64,000 nt of DNA from positions 507,482-571,481 of the forward strand of contig NZ_JBAKHD010000002.1 of the NCBI RefSeq assembly GCF_049065735.1, read 5' to 3'. This stretch comes from Paramesorhizobium sp049065735. Lineage in GTDB: Bacteria > Pseudomonadota > Alphaproteobacteria > Rhizobiales > Rhizobiaceae. Positions 17,192-24,865 of the stretch are shown here, in pieces (within the stretch, counting starts at the first letter, position 1; each line of letters begins with the position of its first letter). Made by a program: the position numbers and the translations under genes. The notes under the pieces are model-generated. The model worked only from the letters and a program-made list of their open reading frames with translations. It searched no databases and had not been told where the DNA came from.

Positions 17192-19036
17192 ATGGCTAAA
17201 ACGACAAAGCGCGCGCCTCAGGCCGCGGACGGAAAATCCTATCAGTTCGTCGATCATAAATTCGATGTAGTGGTCGTTGGCGCGGGCGGCGCGGGCCTCC
17301 GCGCAACGCTGGGCATGGCCGAACAGGGCCTGAAAACCGCCTGCATCACCAAGGTGTTCCCCACCCGCTCGCACACGGTCGCGGCGCAGGGCGGCATTGC
17401 CGCTTCGCTTGGCAATATGGGGCCGGATTCCTGGCAGTGGCATATGTACGATACCGTCAAGGGATCGGACTGGCTGGGCGATACGGACGCGATGGAATAT
17501 CTGGCGCGCGAGGCGCCTGCCGCTGTCTATGAGCTGGAGCATTACGGCGTGCCATTCTCGCGCACCGAGGAAGGCAAGATCTACCAGCGGCCCTTCGGCG
17601 GCCACATGCAGAATTTCGGCGACGGCCCCCCGGTGCAGCGCACCTGCGCGGCGGCGGACCGCACCGGTCACGCCATCCTGCACACGCTCTACGGTCAGAG
17701 CCTGAAGAACAATGCGCAGTTCTTCGTCGAATATTTCGCGCTCGACCTCATCATGACCGATGGGGTCTGCACCGGCGTCGTCGCGTGGAACCTCGATGAC
17801 GGCACGATCCATCGCTTCGCCGCCAAGATGGTGGTGCTGGCGACGGGCGGCTACGGACGCGCCTATTTCTCGGCGACGTCAGCGCATACCTGCACGGGCG
17901 ACGGCGGCGGTATGGCCGTGCGCGCGGGCCTGCCGCTGCAGGACATGGAATTCGTGCAGTTCCATCCCACCGGCATCTATGGCGCGGGCTGCCTCATCAC
18001 CGAGGGCGCACGCGGCGAGGGCGGCTATCTCGTCAATTCCGAGGGCGAACGCTTCATGGAGCGCTATGCGCCTTCCGCCAAGGACCTTGCCTCGCGCGAC
18101 GTGGTTTCCCGCTGCATGACGCTGGAAATCCGCGAGGGACGCGGCGTCGGCAAGAACAAGGACCACATCTATCTGCATCTCGATCATCTCGATCCGGCGG
18201 TGCTGCATGAGCGGCTTCCGGGCATTTCGGAATCGGCGAAGATTTTCGCCGGCGTCGATCTGACCAAGGAGCCGATCCCCGTGCTGCCGACCGTCCACTA
18301 CAATATGGGCGGCATCCCCACCAATTATTGGGGCGAGGTGCTGAACCCGACGCCTGAGGATCCTGACCGCGTCCAGCCCGGCCTGATGGCCGTGGGCGAG
18401 GCGGGCTGCGCCTCGGTGCATGGGGCGAACCGTCTCGGCTCCAACTCGCTCATCGACCTCGTGGTGTTCGGGCGCGCGGCGGCGATCCGCGCCGGGCAGG
18501 TCATCGACCGCGACGCGAAGATCCCCGATATCAACGAGGAAGCGGTCGACAAGATCATGGACCGCTTCAACCGCATCCGCTTCGCCGATGGCCATACGCC
18601 GACCGCGAAGCTGCGCGAGAAAATGCAGCGCACCATGCAGGAAGACGCCGCCGTGTTCCGCACGTCGGAATCGCTTAAATCAGGCGTCGAGCGCATGGAA
18701 AAGCTCTGGCACGAGCTGCCCGATATCAAGGTTTCCGACCGCTCGATGATCTGGAACTCCGATCTGGTGGAGACGCTGGAGCTGGAAAACCTGATGATCA
18801 ACGCGATGGCGACCGTCGTTTCGGCGGAAGCCCGCAAGGAAAGCCGTGGCGCGCATGCGCATGAGGATTTCCCCGAGCGCGACGACGTCAACTGGCGCAA
18901 GCATACGCTGGCCTGGGTGGAGCCGGATGGCCTGGTCAAGCTCGGCTACCGGCCGGTCCATATCGATCCGCTGACGACGGAATCGGAAGGCGGCATCAGC
19001 TTGGCGAAGATCGCGCCCAAGAAGCGCGTTTATTAG
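17192..19036 (+). CDS. sdhA: Succinate dehydrogenase flavoprotein subunit
   Basis: Catalytic subunit that oxidises succinate to fumarate using covalently bound FAD. The 614 residues include FAD-binding VVVGAGGAGLRATLG, the flavinylation histidine in TRSHTVAAQGGI, active-site segments EFVQFHPTGIYGAG and GARGEGGYLVNS, and the C-terminal HGANRLGSNSLIDL. The ATG at 17192 follows GGAGG at 17175-17179; the TTG at 17180 is too close to that site to be the start. It is very similar to Brucella SdhA. Confidence 0.97.
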   Translation: MAKTTKRAPQAADGKSYQFVDHKFDVVVVGAGGAGLRATLGMAEQGLKTACITKVFPTRSHTVAAQGGIAASLGNMGPDSWQWHMYDTVKGSDWLGDTDAMEYLAREAPAAVYELEHYGVPFSRTEEGKIYQRPFGGHMQNFGDGPPVQRTCAAADRTGHAILHTLYGQSLKNNAQFFVEYFALDLIMTDGVCTGVVAWNLDDGTIHRFAAKMVVLATGGYGRAYFSATSAHTCTGDGGGMAVRAGLPLQDMEFVQFHPTGIYGAGCLITEGARGEGGYLVNSEGERFMERYAPSAKDLASRDVVSRCMTLEIREGRGVGKNKDHIYLHLDHLDPAVLHERLPGISESAKIFAGVDLTKEPIPVLPTVHYNMGGIPTNYWGEVLNPTPEDPDRVQPGLMAVGEAGCASVHGANRLGSNSLIDLVVFGRAAAIRAGQVIDRDAKIPDINEEAVDKIMDRFNRIRFADGHTPTAKLREKMQRTMQEDAAVFRTSESLKSGVERMEKLWHELPDIKVSDRSMIWNSDLVETLELENLMINAMATVVSAEARKESRGAHAHEDFPERDDVNWRKHTLAWVEPDGLVKLGYRPVHIDPLTTESEGGISLAKIAPKKRVY

Positions 19037-19046
19037 TTTTAGTTAC

Positions 19047-19090
19047 GCAAGTCCGGACGGAAAATCGCTTCACACTTTTCCTGGACTTGC
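19047..19090. repeat. 44-bp palindromic repeat (gcaagtccgg family)
   Basis: The ends GCAAGTCC and GGACTTGC are inverted and the centre contains partly complementary GGAAAA/TTTTCC runs, so the sequence can form a hairpin. It lies between sdhA and sdhB. An almost identical copy is at 34447-34490. Confidence 0.75.
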
Positions 19091-19108
19091 TCTGAAGGAT
19101 CCAGAGCA

Positions 19109-19888
19109 ATGGCTGAATTCTCACTTCCTCAGAATTCGAAGATCAAGCCGGGCCATGTCTGGCCCCGGCCCGCGGGCGCGAACAACCTGACGGAATTCAA
19201 GATCTATCGCTGGTCGCCGGATGACGACGAAAACCCGCGCATGGACACCTATTATGTCGACCGCGACGATTGCGGGCCGATGGTGCTGGACGGGCTGCTC
19301 TGGATCAAGAACAATGTCGACCCGACGCTGACGCTGCGCCGCTCCTGCCGCGAGGGCATTTGCGGCTCCTGCGCGATGAACATCGACGGCGCCAACACGC
19401 TCGCCTGCACCAAGGGCATGGATGAGATCGACGGCACGGTGAAGGTCTATCCGCTGCCGCATATGCCCGTCATCAAGGATCTGGTGCCGGACCTGACGGT
19501 GCCCTATGCGCAGCTCGCCTCGATCGATCCCTATCTCAAGACCGTCTCGCCGGAGCCGGCCAAGGAGTGGCTGCAGAGCCATGAGGACCGGGCGAAGCTC
19601 GACGGGCTCTATGAATGCATCCTCTGCTTCTGCTGCCAGACTTCGTGCCCGAGCTATTGGTGGAACGGCGAACGCTATCTCGGCCCTGCTGTGCTCCTGC
19701 AGGCCTATCGCTGGCTCATCGACTCGCGCGATGAGGCGACGGGCGAGCGGCTCGACAATCTGGAAGACCCGTTCCGGCTCTATCGCTGCCACACGATCAT
19801 GAATTGCGCGCAGACCTGCCCGAAGGGTCTCAATCCGGCCAAGGCAATTGCCGAGATCAAGAAGATGCTGGTGGAACGGCGGGTGTAG
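19109..19888 (+). CDS. sdhB: Succinate dehydrogenase iron-sulfur subunit
   Basis: Carries electrons from SdhA flavin to the quinone site through three clusters. The 259 residues have the [2Fe-2S] motif RRSCREGICGSCAMN with a later Cys, the [4Fe-4S] motif CILCFCCQTSCPSYWW, and the [3Fe-4S] region CHTIMNCAQTCPKGLNP. The gene is last in sdhCDAB, 72 bp after sdhA. That gap is mostly filled by a palindromic repeat, which may affect the sdhA:sdhB ratio. Confidence 0.97.
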   Translation: MAEFSLPQNSKIKPGHVWPRPAGANNLTEFKIYRWSPDDDENPRMDTYYVDRDDCGPMVLDGLLWIKNNVDPTLTLRRSCREGICGSCAMNIDGANTLACTKGMDEIDGTVKVYPLPHMPVIKDLVPDLTVPYAQLASIDPYLKTVSPEPAKEWLQSHEDRAKLDGLYECILCFCCQTSCPSYWWNGERYLGPAVLLQAYRWLIDSRDEATGERLDNLEDPFRLYRCHTIMNCAQTCPKGLNPAKAIAEIKKMLVERRV

Positions 19889-19966
19889 CAGCATCCTGCA
19901 GCGGGATTGAAAACCGGTGGCACTGGTAATACCTTCAGGAACCGAAGGTGTTGCCAGGAGGCGATC

Positions 19967-20200
19967 ATGGTTACGACGGTTACCGCAAAAGGACAGGTCA
20001 CTATACCGAAACCCGTGCGCGATCTCCTGGGGATCGGGCCGGGCAGCAAGGTCGATTTCCGGCAAGCGTCCGATGGCAGCGTGGTGCTGACGCGGGCGGA
20101 TGAAGCCCGCCCGGTGAGCCGTTTCGAGAAATTTCTCGGTCACGCCGGCCCAGGGCCGAGCACTGACGAGATCATGGCATTGACGCGTGGCGAAGAGTGA
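19967..20200 (+). CDS. AbrB/MazE-type antitoxin (VapB-like)
   Basis: A 77-residue SpoVT-AbrB swapped-hairpin protein; TVTAKGQVTIPKPVRDLLGI is the canonical DNA-binding N-terminal segment. The C-terminal tail probably wraps the partner toxin. The ATG at 19967 has AGGAGG just upstream and was preferred to an in-frame ATG at 19907 that adds unrelated residues. Its stop overlaps the GTG start of the PIN-domain toxin gene, the usual toxin-antitoxin arrangement. It probably autoregulates the pair. Confidence 0.9.
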   Translation: MVTTVTAKGQVTIPKPVRDLLGIGPGSKVDFRQASDGSVVLTRADEARPVSRFEKFLGHAGPGPSTDEIMALTRGEE

Positions 20201-20718
20201 CGCTCGTCGATACCAACGTTTTGCTGGATATTGTTACCAACGACCCGAAATGGGCGCGTTGGTCGATGGCGCGGCTGGAGGCGGTGAGTTCCGCCGGACC
20301 ATTGATCATCAATGACGTCATCTATGCCGAGCTTGCGGTTCGCTATGAGAGTATCGAAGCGCTCGACACTTTCCTTGGTGAAAACGAAGTTGACAGGGTA
20401 GCAATCCCGAAGCCCGCGTTATTTGTGGCTGGAAAAATATTTGCACGATATCGCAAGGCAGGGGGAACGCGAACGGGTGTTCTGCCTGATTTCTTCATAG
20501 GCGCCCATGCGTCGATTGCCGGAATTCCGTTGCTGACGCGAGACATTAGACGCTACCCGGACTTACTTTCCGGCAGTGCAATTGATCGCGCCGGATTCCG
20601 ATTAAAATCGCGAGGTAATGTTCCATGCTCGATCATATCGGTTTCAACATTTCCGACATGCAGAAATCGCGGGCGTTTTATGACGCGGTGCTTGGACCTC
20701 TTGGGATCGAGTCGGTGA
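20197..20718 (+). CDS. PIN-domain toxin (VapC-like) with 3' frameshift
   Basis: PIN-fold endoribonuclease. The acidic residues expected for Mg binding are all present: LVDTNVLLD, YAELAVRYE, LPDFFIGAHA and LLTRD. After RDIRRY the frame shifts. If one C is removed from the CCC at 20556-20558, the reading becomes RTYFPAVQLIAPDSD and stops at 20605, the usual VapC ending, giving about 135 residues. As written the protein runs on with about 50 unrelated residues into the next gene (stop 20718). The GTG start overlaps the antitoxin stop. Activity is uncertain: the catalytic part is intact but the terminal strand is altered. Confidence 0.75.
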   Translation: MTLVDTNVLLDIVTNDPKWARWSMARLEAVSSAGPLIINDVIYAELAVRYESIEALDTFLGENEVDRVAIPKPALFVAGKIFARYRKAGGTRTGVLPDFFIGAHASIAGIPLLTRDIRRYPDLLSGSAIDRAGFRLKSRGNVPCSIISVSTFPTCRNRGRFMTRCLDLLGSSR

Positions 20719-20996
20719 TGGAATTCGGCCATTGGGTCGGCTATGGCCGCCATGGCAAGCCGGAATTCTGGATCGGGGCGCAAAAAGGGGCGCAGCTGCA
20801 AGGGGTGTTGCACATCGCCTTCTCCGCCGGCACGCGCGCGGAGGTGAACCGCTTTTACGAGGCGGCGCTTGCGGCAGGCGGGCAGGACAATGGCGCGCCG
20901 GGCATTCGCGCGCATTATCATCCGGATTATTATTCGGCTTTTGTCCTCGATCCCGACGGGCACAATATCGAGGCCGTCTGCCATTTGCCGGAGTAG
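20625..20996 (+). CDS. Glyoxalase/bleomycin-resistance-fold (VOC) protein
   Basis: A 123-residue VOC-superfamily protein beginning MLDHIGFNISDMQKSRAFYD, with a second half containing HIAFSAGTRAEVNRFYEAAL and FVLDPDGHNIEAVCH. Probable metal ligands are His in DHIGF, and His and Glu in GHNIEAV. The substrate is unknown. A GAGG ribosome site lies at 20611-20614, just after the point where an unshifted toxin gene would stop; this supports 20605 as the ancestral toxin end. Confidence 0.85.
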   Translation: MLDHIGFNISDMQKSRAFYDAVLGPLGIESVMEFGHWVGYGRHGKPEFWIGAQKGAQLQGVLHIAFSAGTRAEVNRFYEAALAAGGQDNGAPGIRAHYHPDYYSAFVLDPDGHNIEAVCHLPE

Positions 20997-21002
20997 GTCT
21001 GG

Positions 21003-21031
21003 CTCCCTCCCCGCGAGGGGGAGGGAGGGCG
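21003..21031. repeat. Short CTCCCTCC/GGAGGGAG palindrome
   Basis: CTCCCTCCCCGCGAGGGGGA-type palindrome between the convergent glyoxalase-fold gene and the OsmC gene. It matches the end module of the composite repeat seen at 29784, 37376 and 52836. It may act as a convergent terminator. Confidence 0.5.
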
Positions 21032-21037
21032 TTTTAA

Positions 21038-21475
21038 TCAGCCAAGCTTCGCGTCGAGCGTCACCTCGATGGCGCCGAGCGCCTTGGACAGCGGGCAGGC
21101 TTCCTTTGCCTGCTCGGCGAATTTGCGGAAGTCGGCGTCGCTGATGTTGGGCACGGTGCCGACGAGCGTAATGGCGCTTCGGGTGATTTCAAACCCGCCG
21201 CCTGCGGCAGGATTGACGCTGACCGTTGCTGTCGCGTCCAGCTTCTCAGCCGGGGTGCCGTTTTCAGCCAGGAAATGGGAAAGCTGCATGGCGAAGCAGC
21301 CGGCATGGGCCGCGGCGAGCAGTTCTTCCGGGTTGGTTCCGGCCTTGCCGCTTTCATCCTCGAAGCGGGCCTTGAAATTATAGGGAAGTCCCTTTAGCGC
21401 GCCGCTTTGTGTGTCGAGCGTGCCCGTTCCATCCTTGAGGCCGCCTTTCCAGACCGCCGTTGCTTTCCTGTCCAT
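21038..21475 (-). CDS. OsmC-family peroxiredoxin-like protein
   Basis: Thiol peroxidase of the OsmC/Ohr group that reduces organic hydroperoxides in the cytoplasm. The 145 residues start MDRKATAVWKGGLKDGTGTL. The first catalytic cysteine is in AAHAGCFAMQLSHFL and the second in AKEACPLSKAL, both standard OsmC positions. OsmC proper rather than OhrA is favoured by the N-terminal pattern. AAGGAG precedes the ATG on the minus strand. Confidence 0.92.
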   Translation of the reverse strand: MDRKATAVWKGGLKDGTGTLDTQSGALKGLPYNFKARFEDESGKAGTNPEELLAAAHAGCFAMQLSHFLAENGTPAEKLDATATVSVNPAAGGGFEITRSAITLVGTVPNISDADFRKFAEQAKEACPLSKALGAIEVTLDAKLG

Positions 21476-21497
21476 CTGCTGTCTCCTTGTTGTTCGG

Positions 21498-21540
21498 GCA
21501 TGATCTCATCCAAAAAGTCTGCGACTTCTCGAGATCATGC
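21498..21540. repeat. Palindromic repeat (gcatgatc...gatcatgc family)
   Basis: Ends GCATGATC/GATCATGC, with a central AAGTCTGCGACTT core. It is one of several copies in the window (23005-23047, 24217-24251, 40536-40576, 45183-45224, 51479-51520). The type is common between genes in Brucella/Ochrobactrum. Confidence 0.75.
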
Positions 21541-21657
21541 TTATGAGAAGCGTTTGCATGATTGCAGTTGACAATATAGAGGAGCGTACCATTGCTGGCC
21601 AGTGCAACGATACGAGCCTTTTACTCTTGGGTAATCATAATATCGCGAGCATTTCTC

Positions 21658-21712
21658 CGTCATTCTCGGGCTTATCCCGAGAATCTACAACGCTCCGCCC
21701 TGTCAGGACGGC
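21658..21712. mobile_element. Half copy of the MITE-like element
   Basis: One 29-bp arm (21658-21686) is followed by an interior fragment containing TGTCAGGACGG, the reverse complement of interior sequence in the 48.2-kb and 55.5-kb copies. The second arm is absent. It lies downstream of the minus-strand UbiH-type gene. Confidence 0.6.
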
Positions 21713-21725
21713 GATTTATTATTCT

Positions 21726-22967
21726 CTAAATCGCCTCGCCTTGCAAAAGGCGCGGGGTACCGCCCGTCAATCCTGCTGCCTGACGGATGAAAAAACGCTT
21801 CATGCCGGGCATGCGATCGACGAGGCCGAGGCCGATGTCCCTGAAGGCGCGGACAGGCGCAATGTCGTTGGAGAAGAGGCGATTGAGCAGATCGGTCGTC
21901 ACGCCCATTTGCACCGTGTCGAAGCGCCGCCAGGACTGGTAGCGCTCCAGTGCTGCAAGCGAGCCGATGTCGAGGCCGAGCCGGTCGGTGCCGACGATGA
22001 TTTCGGCAAGGGCGGCGGCATCGCGGAAGCCCAGATTGAGGCCCTGTCCGGCGATGGGGTGGATGCCATGGGCGGCGTCGCCGACGAGCGCGAAGCGCGG
22101 GCGGACATATTCACGCACCAGCATCAGGCCGAGTGGGAAGGCCCGGCGCGGGCTTTCGACGTGGATGGCGCCCAGCTTGTGGCCGAAGCGCTGCTCCAGC
22201 TCCGCTTCGAAGCGGAAATCGTCGAGACCCACGATGCGCTCCGCATCGCGGGTGCGTTCGGTCCAGACGAGGGACGAGCGGTTGCCCTTGAGCGGCAAAG
22301 TGGCGAAGGGGCCGGCCGGCAGGAAATGCTCTTCGGCGCGGCCATTATGCGGGCGCTCGTGATGGACGGTGCAGACGATGCCGGACTGGCCGTAATCCCA
22401 TTGCACGGTCTTGATGCCGGCGCGCTCGCGCAGGCGGGAGCGCACGCCGTCGGCGGCGATGAGCAGCCGCGCCGTGAGCACGCGCCCGTCGCTTAAGGTA
22501 ACGGTGACGCTGTTGGTATTCGTCGTGAATCCCTCGACGCCGATGCCTTCGACGATCTCGACGCCCAGCTCTTCCGCCTTGGCATGGAGCGCGGCGTTCA
22601 GATTGCGGTTCTCGACCATATGGGCGAAGGGCTCGCCCGGCGTCACATCGCCATCGAAGGTGAGGAAAACGGGACGCACGGGATCGGATGTGCGGGAATC
22701 GGTGACGATCATTTCGGTAATCGGCTGCGCCTCGGGCAGGATCGGCTGCCAGCAGCCGAGCCGGTTCAGCATGCGCGAGGCGGCGGCGGCGATGGCCGAG
22801 GCGCGCGGATCCTTCGTCCAGCTTCCGGGAGGTGCGGCATCGATGACGAGGACACGCAGGTGCGTCGCAGCGGCCTTCACCGCCACCGCCGTGGCGAGCC
22901 CAACATAGCCGCCGCCGGCAATCAGAACGTCGACCGGGGCGGTCTGGGTAGAGGTCTCAACGGTCAT
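21726..22967 (-). CDS. UbiH/UbiF/VisC/COQ6-family FAD hydroxylase
   Basis: Flavin monooxygenase probably acting in ubiquinone ring hydroxylation. The 413 residues have the dinucleotide fold VDVLIAGGGYVGLATAVAV, the middle DG motif LLIAADGVRSRLRERAG, and the second FAD motif RFALVGDAAHGIHPIAGQGL typical of the UbiH family. Which ring position it hydroxylates cannot be told; alphaproteobacteria often use broad-specificity UbiL/UbiM-type enzymes. ubiG at 51 kb is the other ubiquinone gene in the window. Confidence 0.88.
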   Translation of the reverse strand: MTVETSTQTAPVDVLIAGGGYVGLATAVAVKAAATHLRVLVIDAAPPGSWTKDPRASAIAAAASRMLNRLGCWQPILPEAQPITEMIVTDSRTSDPVRPVFLTFDGDVTPGEPFAHMVENRNLNAALHAKAEELGVEIVEGIGVEGFTTNTNSVTVTLSDGRVLTARLLIAADGVRSRLRERAGIKTVQWDYGQSGIVCTVHHERPHNGRAEEHFLPAGPFATLPLKGNRSSLVWTERTRDAERIVGLDDFRFEAELEQRFGHKLGAIHVESPRRAFPLGLMLVREYVRPRFALVGDAAHGIHPIAGQGLNLGFRDAAALAEIIVGTDRLGLDIGSLAALERYQSWRRFDTVQMGVTTDLLNRLFSNDIAPVRAFRDIGLGLVDRMPGMKRFFIRQAAGLTGGTPRLLQGEAI

Positions 22968-23004
22968 CGCTTCTTCCTTCCGTCACGTATTGCCATATTC
23001 GGCC

Positions 23005-23047
23005 GCATGACCTTATCCGAGACGTCTGCAACTTCTCGGGGGCATGC
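23005..23047. repeat. Palindromic repeat (gcatgatc family)
   Basis: Diverged copy with ends GCATGACC and GGGCATGC and the core GACGTCTGCAACTTC. It lies between the divergent UbiH-type and TesB genes. Confidence 0.6.
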
Positions 23048-23143
23048 TCCTGTGCATGGGCCTATCCTTGACGCCTGTCAACGTTCCTGATTTCCATCGT
23101 ACCGAACACAATATAGGCACCCCCAAGCGCAAGGCGAATCCCG

Positions 23144-24013
23144 ATGTCCGCAGCCATGGAAGAACTGCTCTCCATCCTCGATCTCGAGACGCTGGAACAC
23201 GATCTGTTCCGCGGCCGCAGCCCGCAGGTGGGATGGCAACGGGTGTTCGGTGGGCAGGTGATCGGGCAGGCGCTAGTGGCGGCGCAGCGCACGGTGGGCA
23301 AGGACCGGCATGTGCATTCGCTCCACGCCTATTTCGTGCGCCCCGGCGATCCGGCGGTGCCCATCATCTACGAGGTGGACCGCATCCGTGACGGGTCGAG
23401 CTTCTCGACGAGGCGCGTCCTCGCCATCCAGCACGGCAAGGCGATCTTTTCGCTGTCGGCCTCGTTCCAGGTGGATGAGGACGGACTCTCGCACCAGAAG
23501 GCAATGCCGCAGGATGTGCCGCCGCCCGAAAAGCTCATCAGCGACCGGGAACTCAAGGACCAATATTTAAAGCTCGCGCCGGAAAATGTGCGCAAATATT
23601 GGGGCAGCGAGCGCCCCATCGAGATGAAGCCGGTTTCGCTCACCCATTATTTTTCGCGCGAGAAGCTGCCGCCGGAACAGCATGTCTGGATAAGAACCAC
23701 CGGCCCGGTGCCCGGCGACCGCGCATTGCAGGCGGCGGTGCTCGCCTATATCTCCGACATGACGCTGCTCGACACCTCGCTCTATGCCCATGGCCGCTCG
23801 ATCTTCGACCGCGACCTGCAGGTGGCGAGCCTCGACCATGCCATGTGGTTCCACCATCCCTGCAAGCTCGACGACTGGCTGCTCTATACGCAGGACAGCC
23901 CGAACGCCTCCGGCGCGCGCGGCTTCAATCGCGGCTCCATCTACACCCGCGACGGCCTGCTCATCGCCTCCGTGGCGCAGGAGGGGCTGATCCGGGTGCG
24001 GGAAGATGATTAA
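23144..24013 (+). CDS. tesB: Acyl-CoA thioesterase II
   Basis: Double-hotdog thioesterase that hydrolyses medium and long acyl-CoA. The 289 residues contain the first hotdog (RSPQVGWQRVFGGQVIGQAL and HSLHAYFVRPGDPAVPIIYE) and the second (AYISDMTLLDTSLYAHG, then SLDHAMWFHHPCKLDDWLLY, GASGARGFNRG-like region). The catalytic Asp is expected in SLDHAMWFH. ATG 23144 gives the usual TesB length. It is divergent from the hydroxylase gene. Confidence 0.94.
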   Translation: MSAAMEELLSILDLETLEHDLFRGRSPQVGWQRVFGGQVIGQALVAAQRTVGKDRHVHSLHAYFVRPGDPAVPIIYEVDRIRDGSSFSTRRVLAIQHGKAIFSLSASFQVDEDGLSHQKAMPQDVPPPEKLISDRELKDQYLKLAPENVRKYWGSERPIEMKPVSLTHYFSREKLPPEQHVWIRTTGPVPGDRALQAAVLAYISDMTLLDTSLYAHGRSIFDRDLQVASLDHAMWFHHPCKLDDWLLYTQDSPNASGARGFNRGSIYTRDGLLIASVAQEGLIRVREDD

Positions 24014-24068
24014 AATCGCGCCATCTCGCGCAGGTTGAATTTATTCCGGCTATTTATTAGGCATTTTA

Positions 24069-24094
24069 TGCGTGCGCCATTGGTCGCGCACGCA
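24069..24094 (+). terminator. Hairpin after tesB
   Basis: Perfect 9-bp stem TGCGTGCGC (24069-24077) with GCGCACGCA (24086-24094), followed by a short T run (ATTTC). A plausible tesB terminator ahead of the glnK promoter. Confidence 0.6.
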
Positions 24095-24127
24095 GATTTC
24101 TATGTGAAATCAACACCGTAATCCATT

Positions 24128-24143
24128 TGGCACGAAGCTTGTA
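24128..24143 (+). promoter_or_regulatory. Candidate sigma-54 promoter of glnK
   Basis: TGGCACGAAGCTTGTA matches the -24/-12 pattern TGGCAC-N5-TTGC at all positions except the final C (T here). GG and the -12 G are spaced by 10 bases as required. It lies about 130 bp upstream of glnK, consistent with NtrC/RpoN control of PII and ammonium transport genes. Confidence 0.65.
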
Positions 24144-24216
24144 TCGAACCCTGCAGTCACCGGTGCGGCGTTGCCAAGCCTGTGCCTTCAACCGCGGGAA
24201 ACCGCAATTTTTCGCC

Positions 24217-24251
24217 GCATGATCTGGAGGCTGCGACTTCTAGGATCATGC
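24217..24251. repeat. Palindromic repeat (gcatgatc family)
   Basis: Shortened copy, GCATGATC...GATCATGC, lying in the glnK leader between the candidate sigma-54 promoter and the start codon. Confidence 0.65.
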
Positions 24252-24271
24252 TAAAGCAGGGGTAGATGCAG

Positions 24272-24610
24272 ATGAAAATCGTGATGGCGATCATCAAGCC
24301 ATTCAAGCTGGACGAGGTGCGCGAAGCGCTCACCGCTATCGGCATCCAGGGCCTGACCGTAACCGAGGTCAAGGGATACGGGCGGCAGAAGGGCCATACG
24401 GAAATCTATCGCGGCGCGGAATATGCCGTGAGCTTCCTGCCGAAGATCAAGGTCGAAGTCGCCGTGCCGGCTGATCTCGTGGAAAAGACCGTCGAGACGA
24501 TCACCGCCGCGGCCAAGACCGGCCAGATCGGCGACGGCAAGATTTTCGTGATCCCCCTCGACCAGGCGGTGCGCATCCGCACCGGCGAGACCGACGGCGA
24601 CGCGCTCTAG
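24272..24610 (+). CDS. glnK: Nitrogen regulatory protein PII (GlnK type)
   Basis: Trimeric signal protein that senses 2-oxoglutarate and ATP/ADP and controls AmtB. With the start at 24272 it is 112 residues, the standard PII length, and the uridylylated tyrosine in GAEYAVSF falls exactly at position 51. The T-loop RQKGHTEIYRGAEY and the C-loop KTGQIGDGKIFV are intact. An ATG two codons earlier is in frame. GlnK rather than GlnB is assigned because amtB lies directly downstream. Confidence 0.95.
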   Translation: MKIVMAIIKPFKLDEVREALTAIGIQGLTVTEVKGYGRQKGHTEIYRGAEYAVSFLPKIKVEVAVPADLVEKTVETITAAAKTGQIGDGKIFVIPLDQAVRIRTGETDGDAL

Positions 24611-24778
24611 AAGCGACGGGGGATTGTCATGGCTTCCCAGGGTCGAATGCACAAACAAGCGGCACTATTGGGTGAATTGTCTGCTTTTTGTGCAATGCGC
24701 GCAAGCGCAGCGAGCGGTCCTGTCGAGGGGAAACAAAATAATCAGCCTTTATAGCCGGTTAGGCGCCAGGACGGGAAT

Positions 24779-24794
24779 TGGCACGGAATTTGGT
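24779..24794 (+). promoter_or_regulatory. Candidate sigma-54 promoter of amtB
   Basis: TGGCACGGAATTTGGT matches TGGCAC-N5-TTGC apart from the last C (G here), with the 10-base GG to G spacing. It lies 72 bp upstream of the amtB ATG within the 255-bp glnK-amtB gap, so amtB may have its own nitrogen-controlled promoter as well as readthrough from glnK. Confidence 0.6.
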
Positions 24795-24865
24795 TATGGG
24801 GCATTGGGCCGGGACTTGGGACGCGGAAATCGCGCGTTTGGGCCGGTGTACGACGGAGATTTTTG

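Noticed and set aside
20197..20605. Programmed frameshift in the VapC toxin
   Set aside because: The CCC run is not a known strong slippery heptamer and no downstream stimulator was seen. A simple insertion or sequencing error is more likely.
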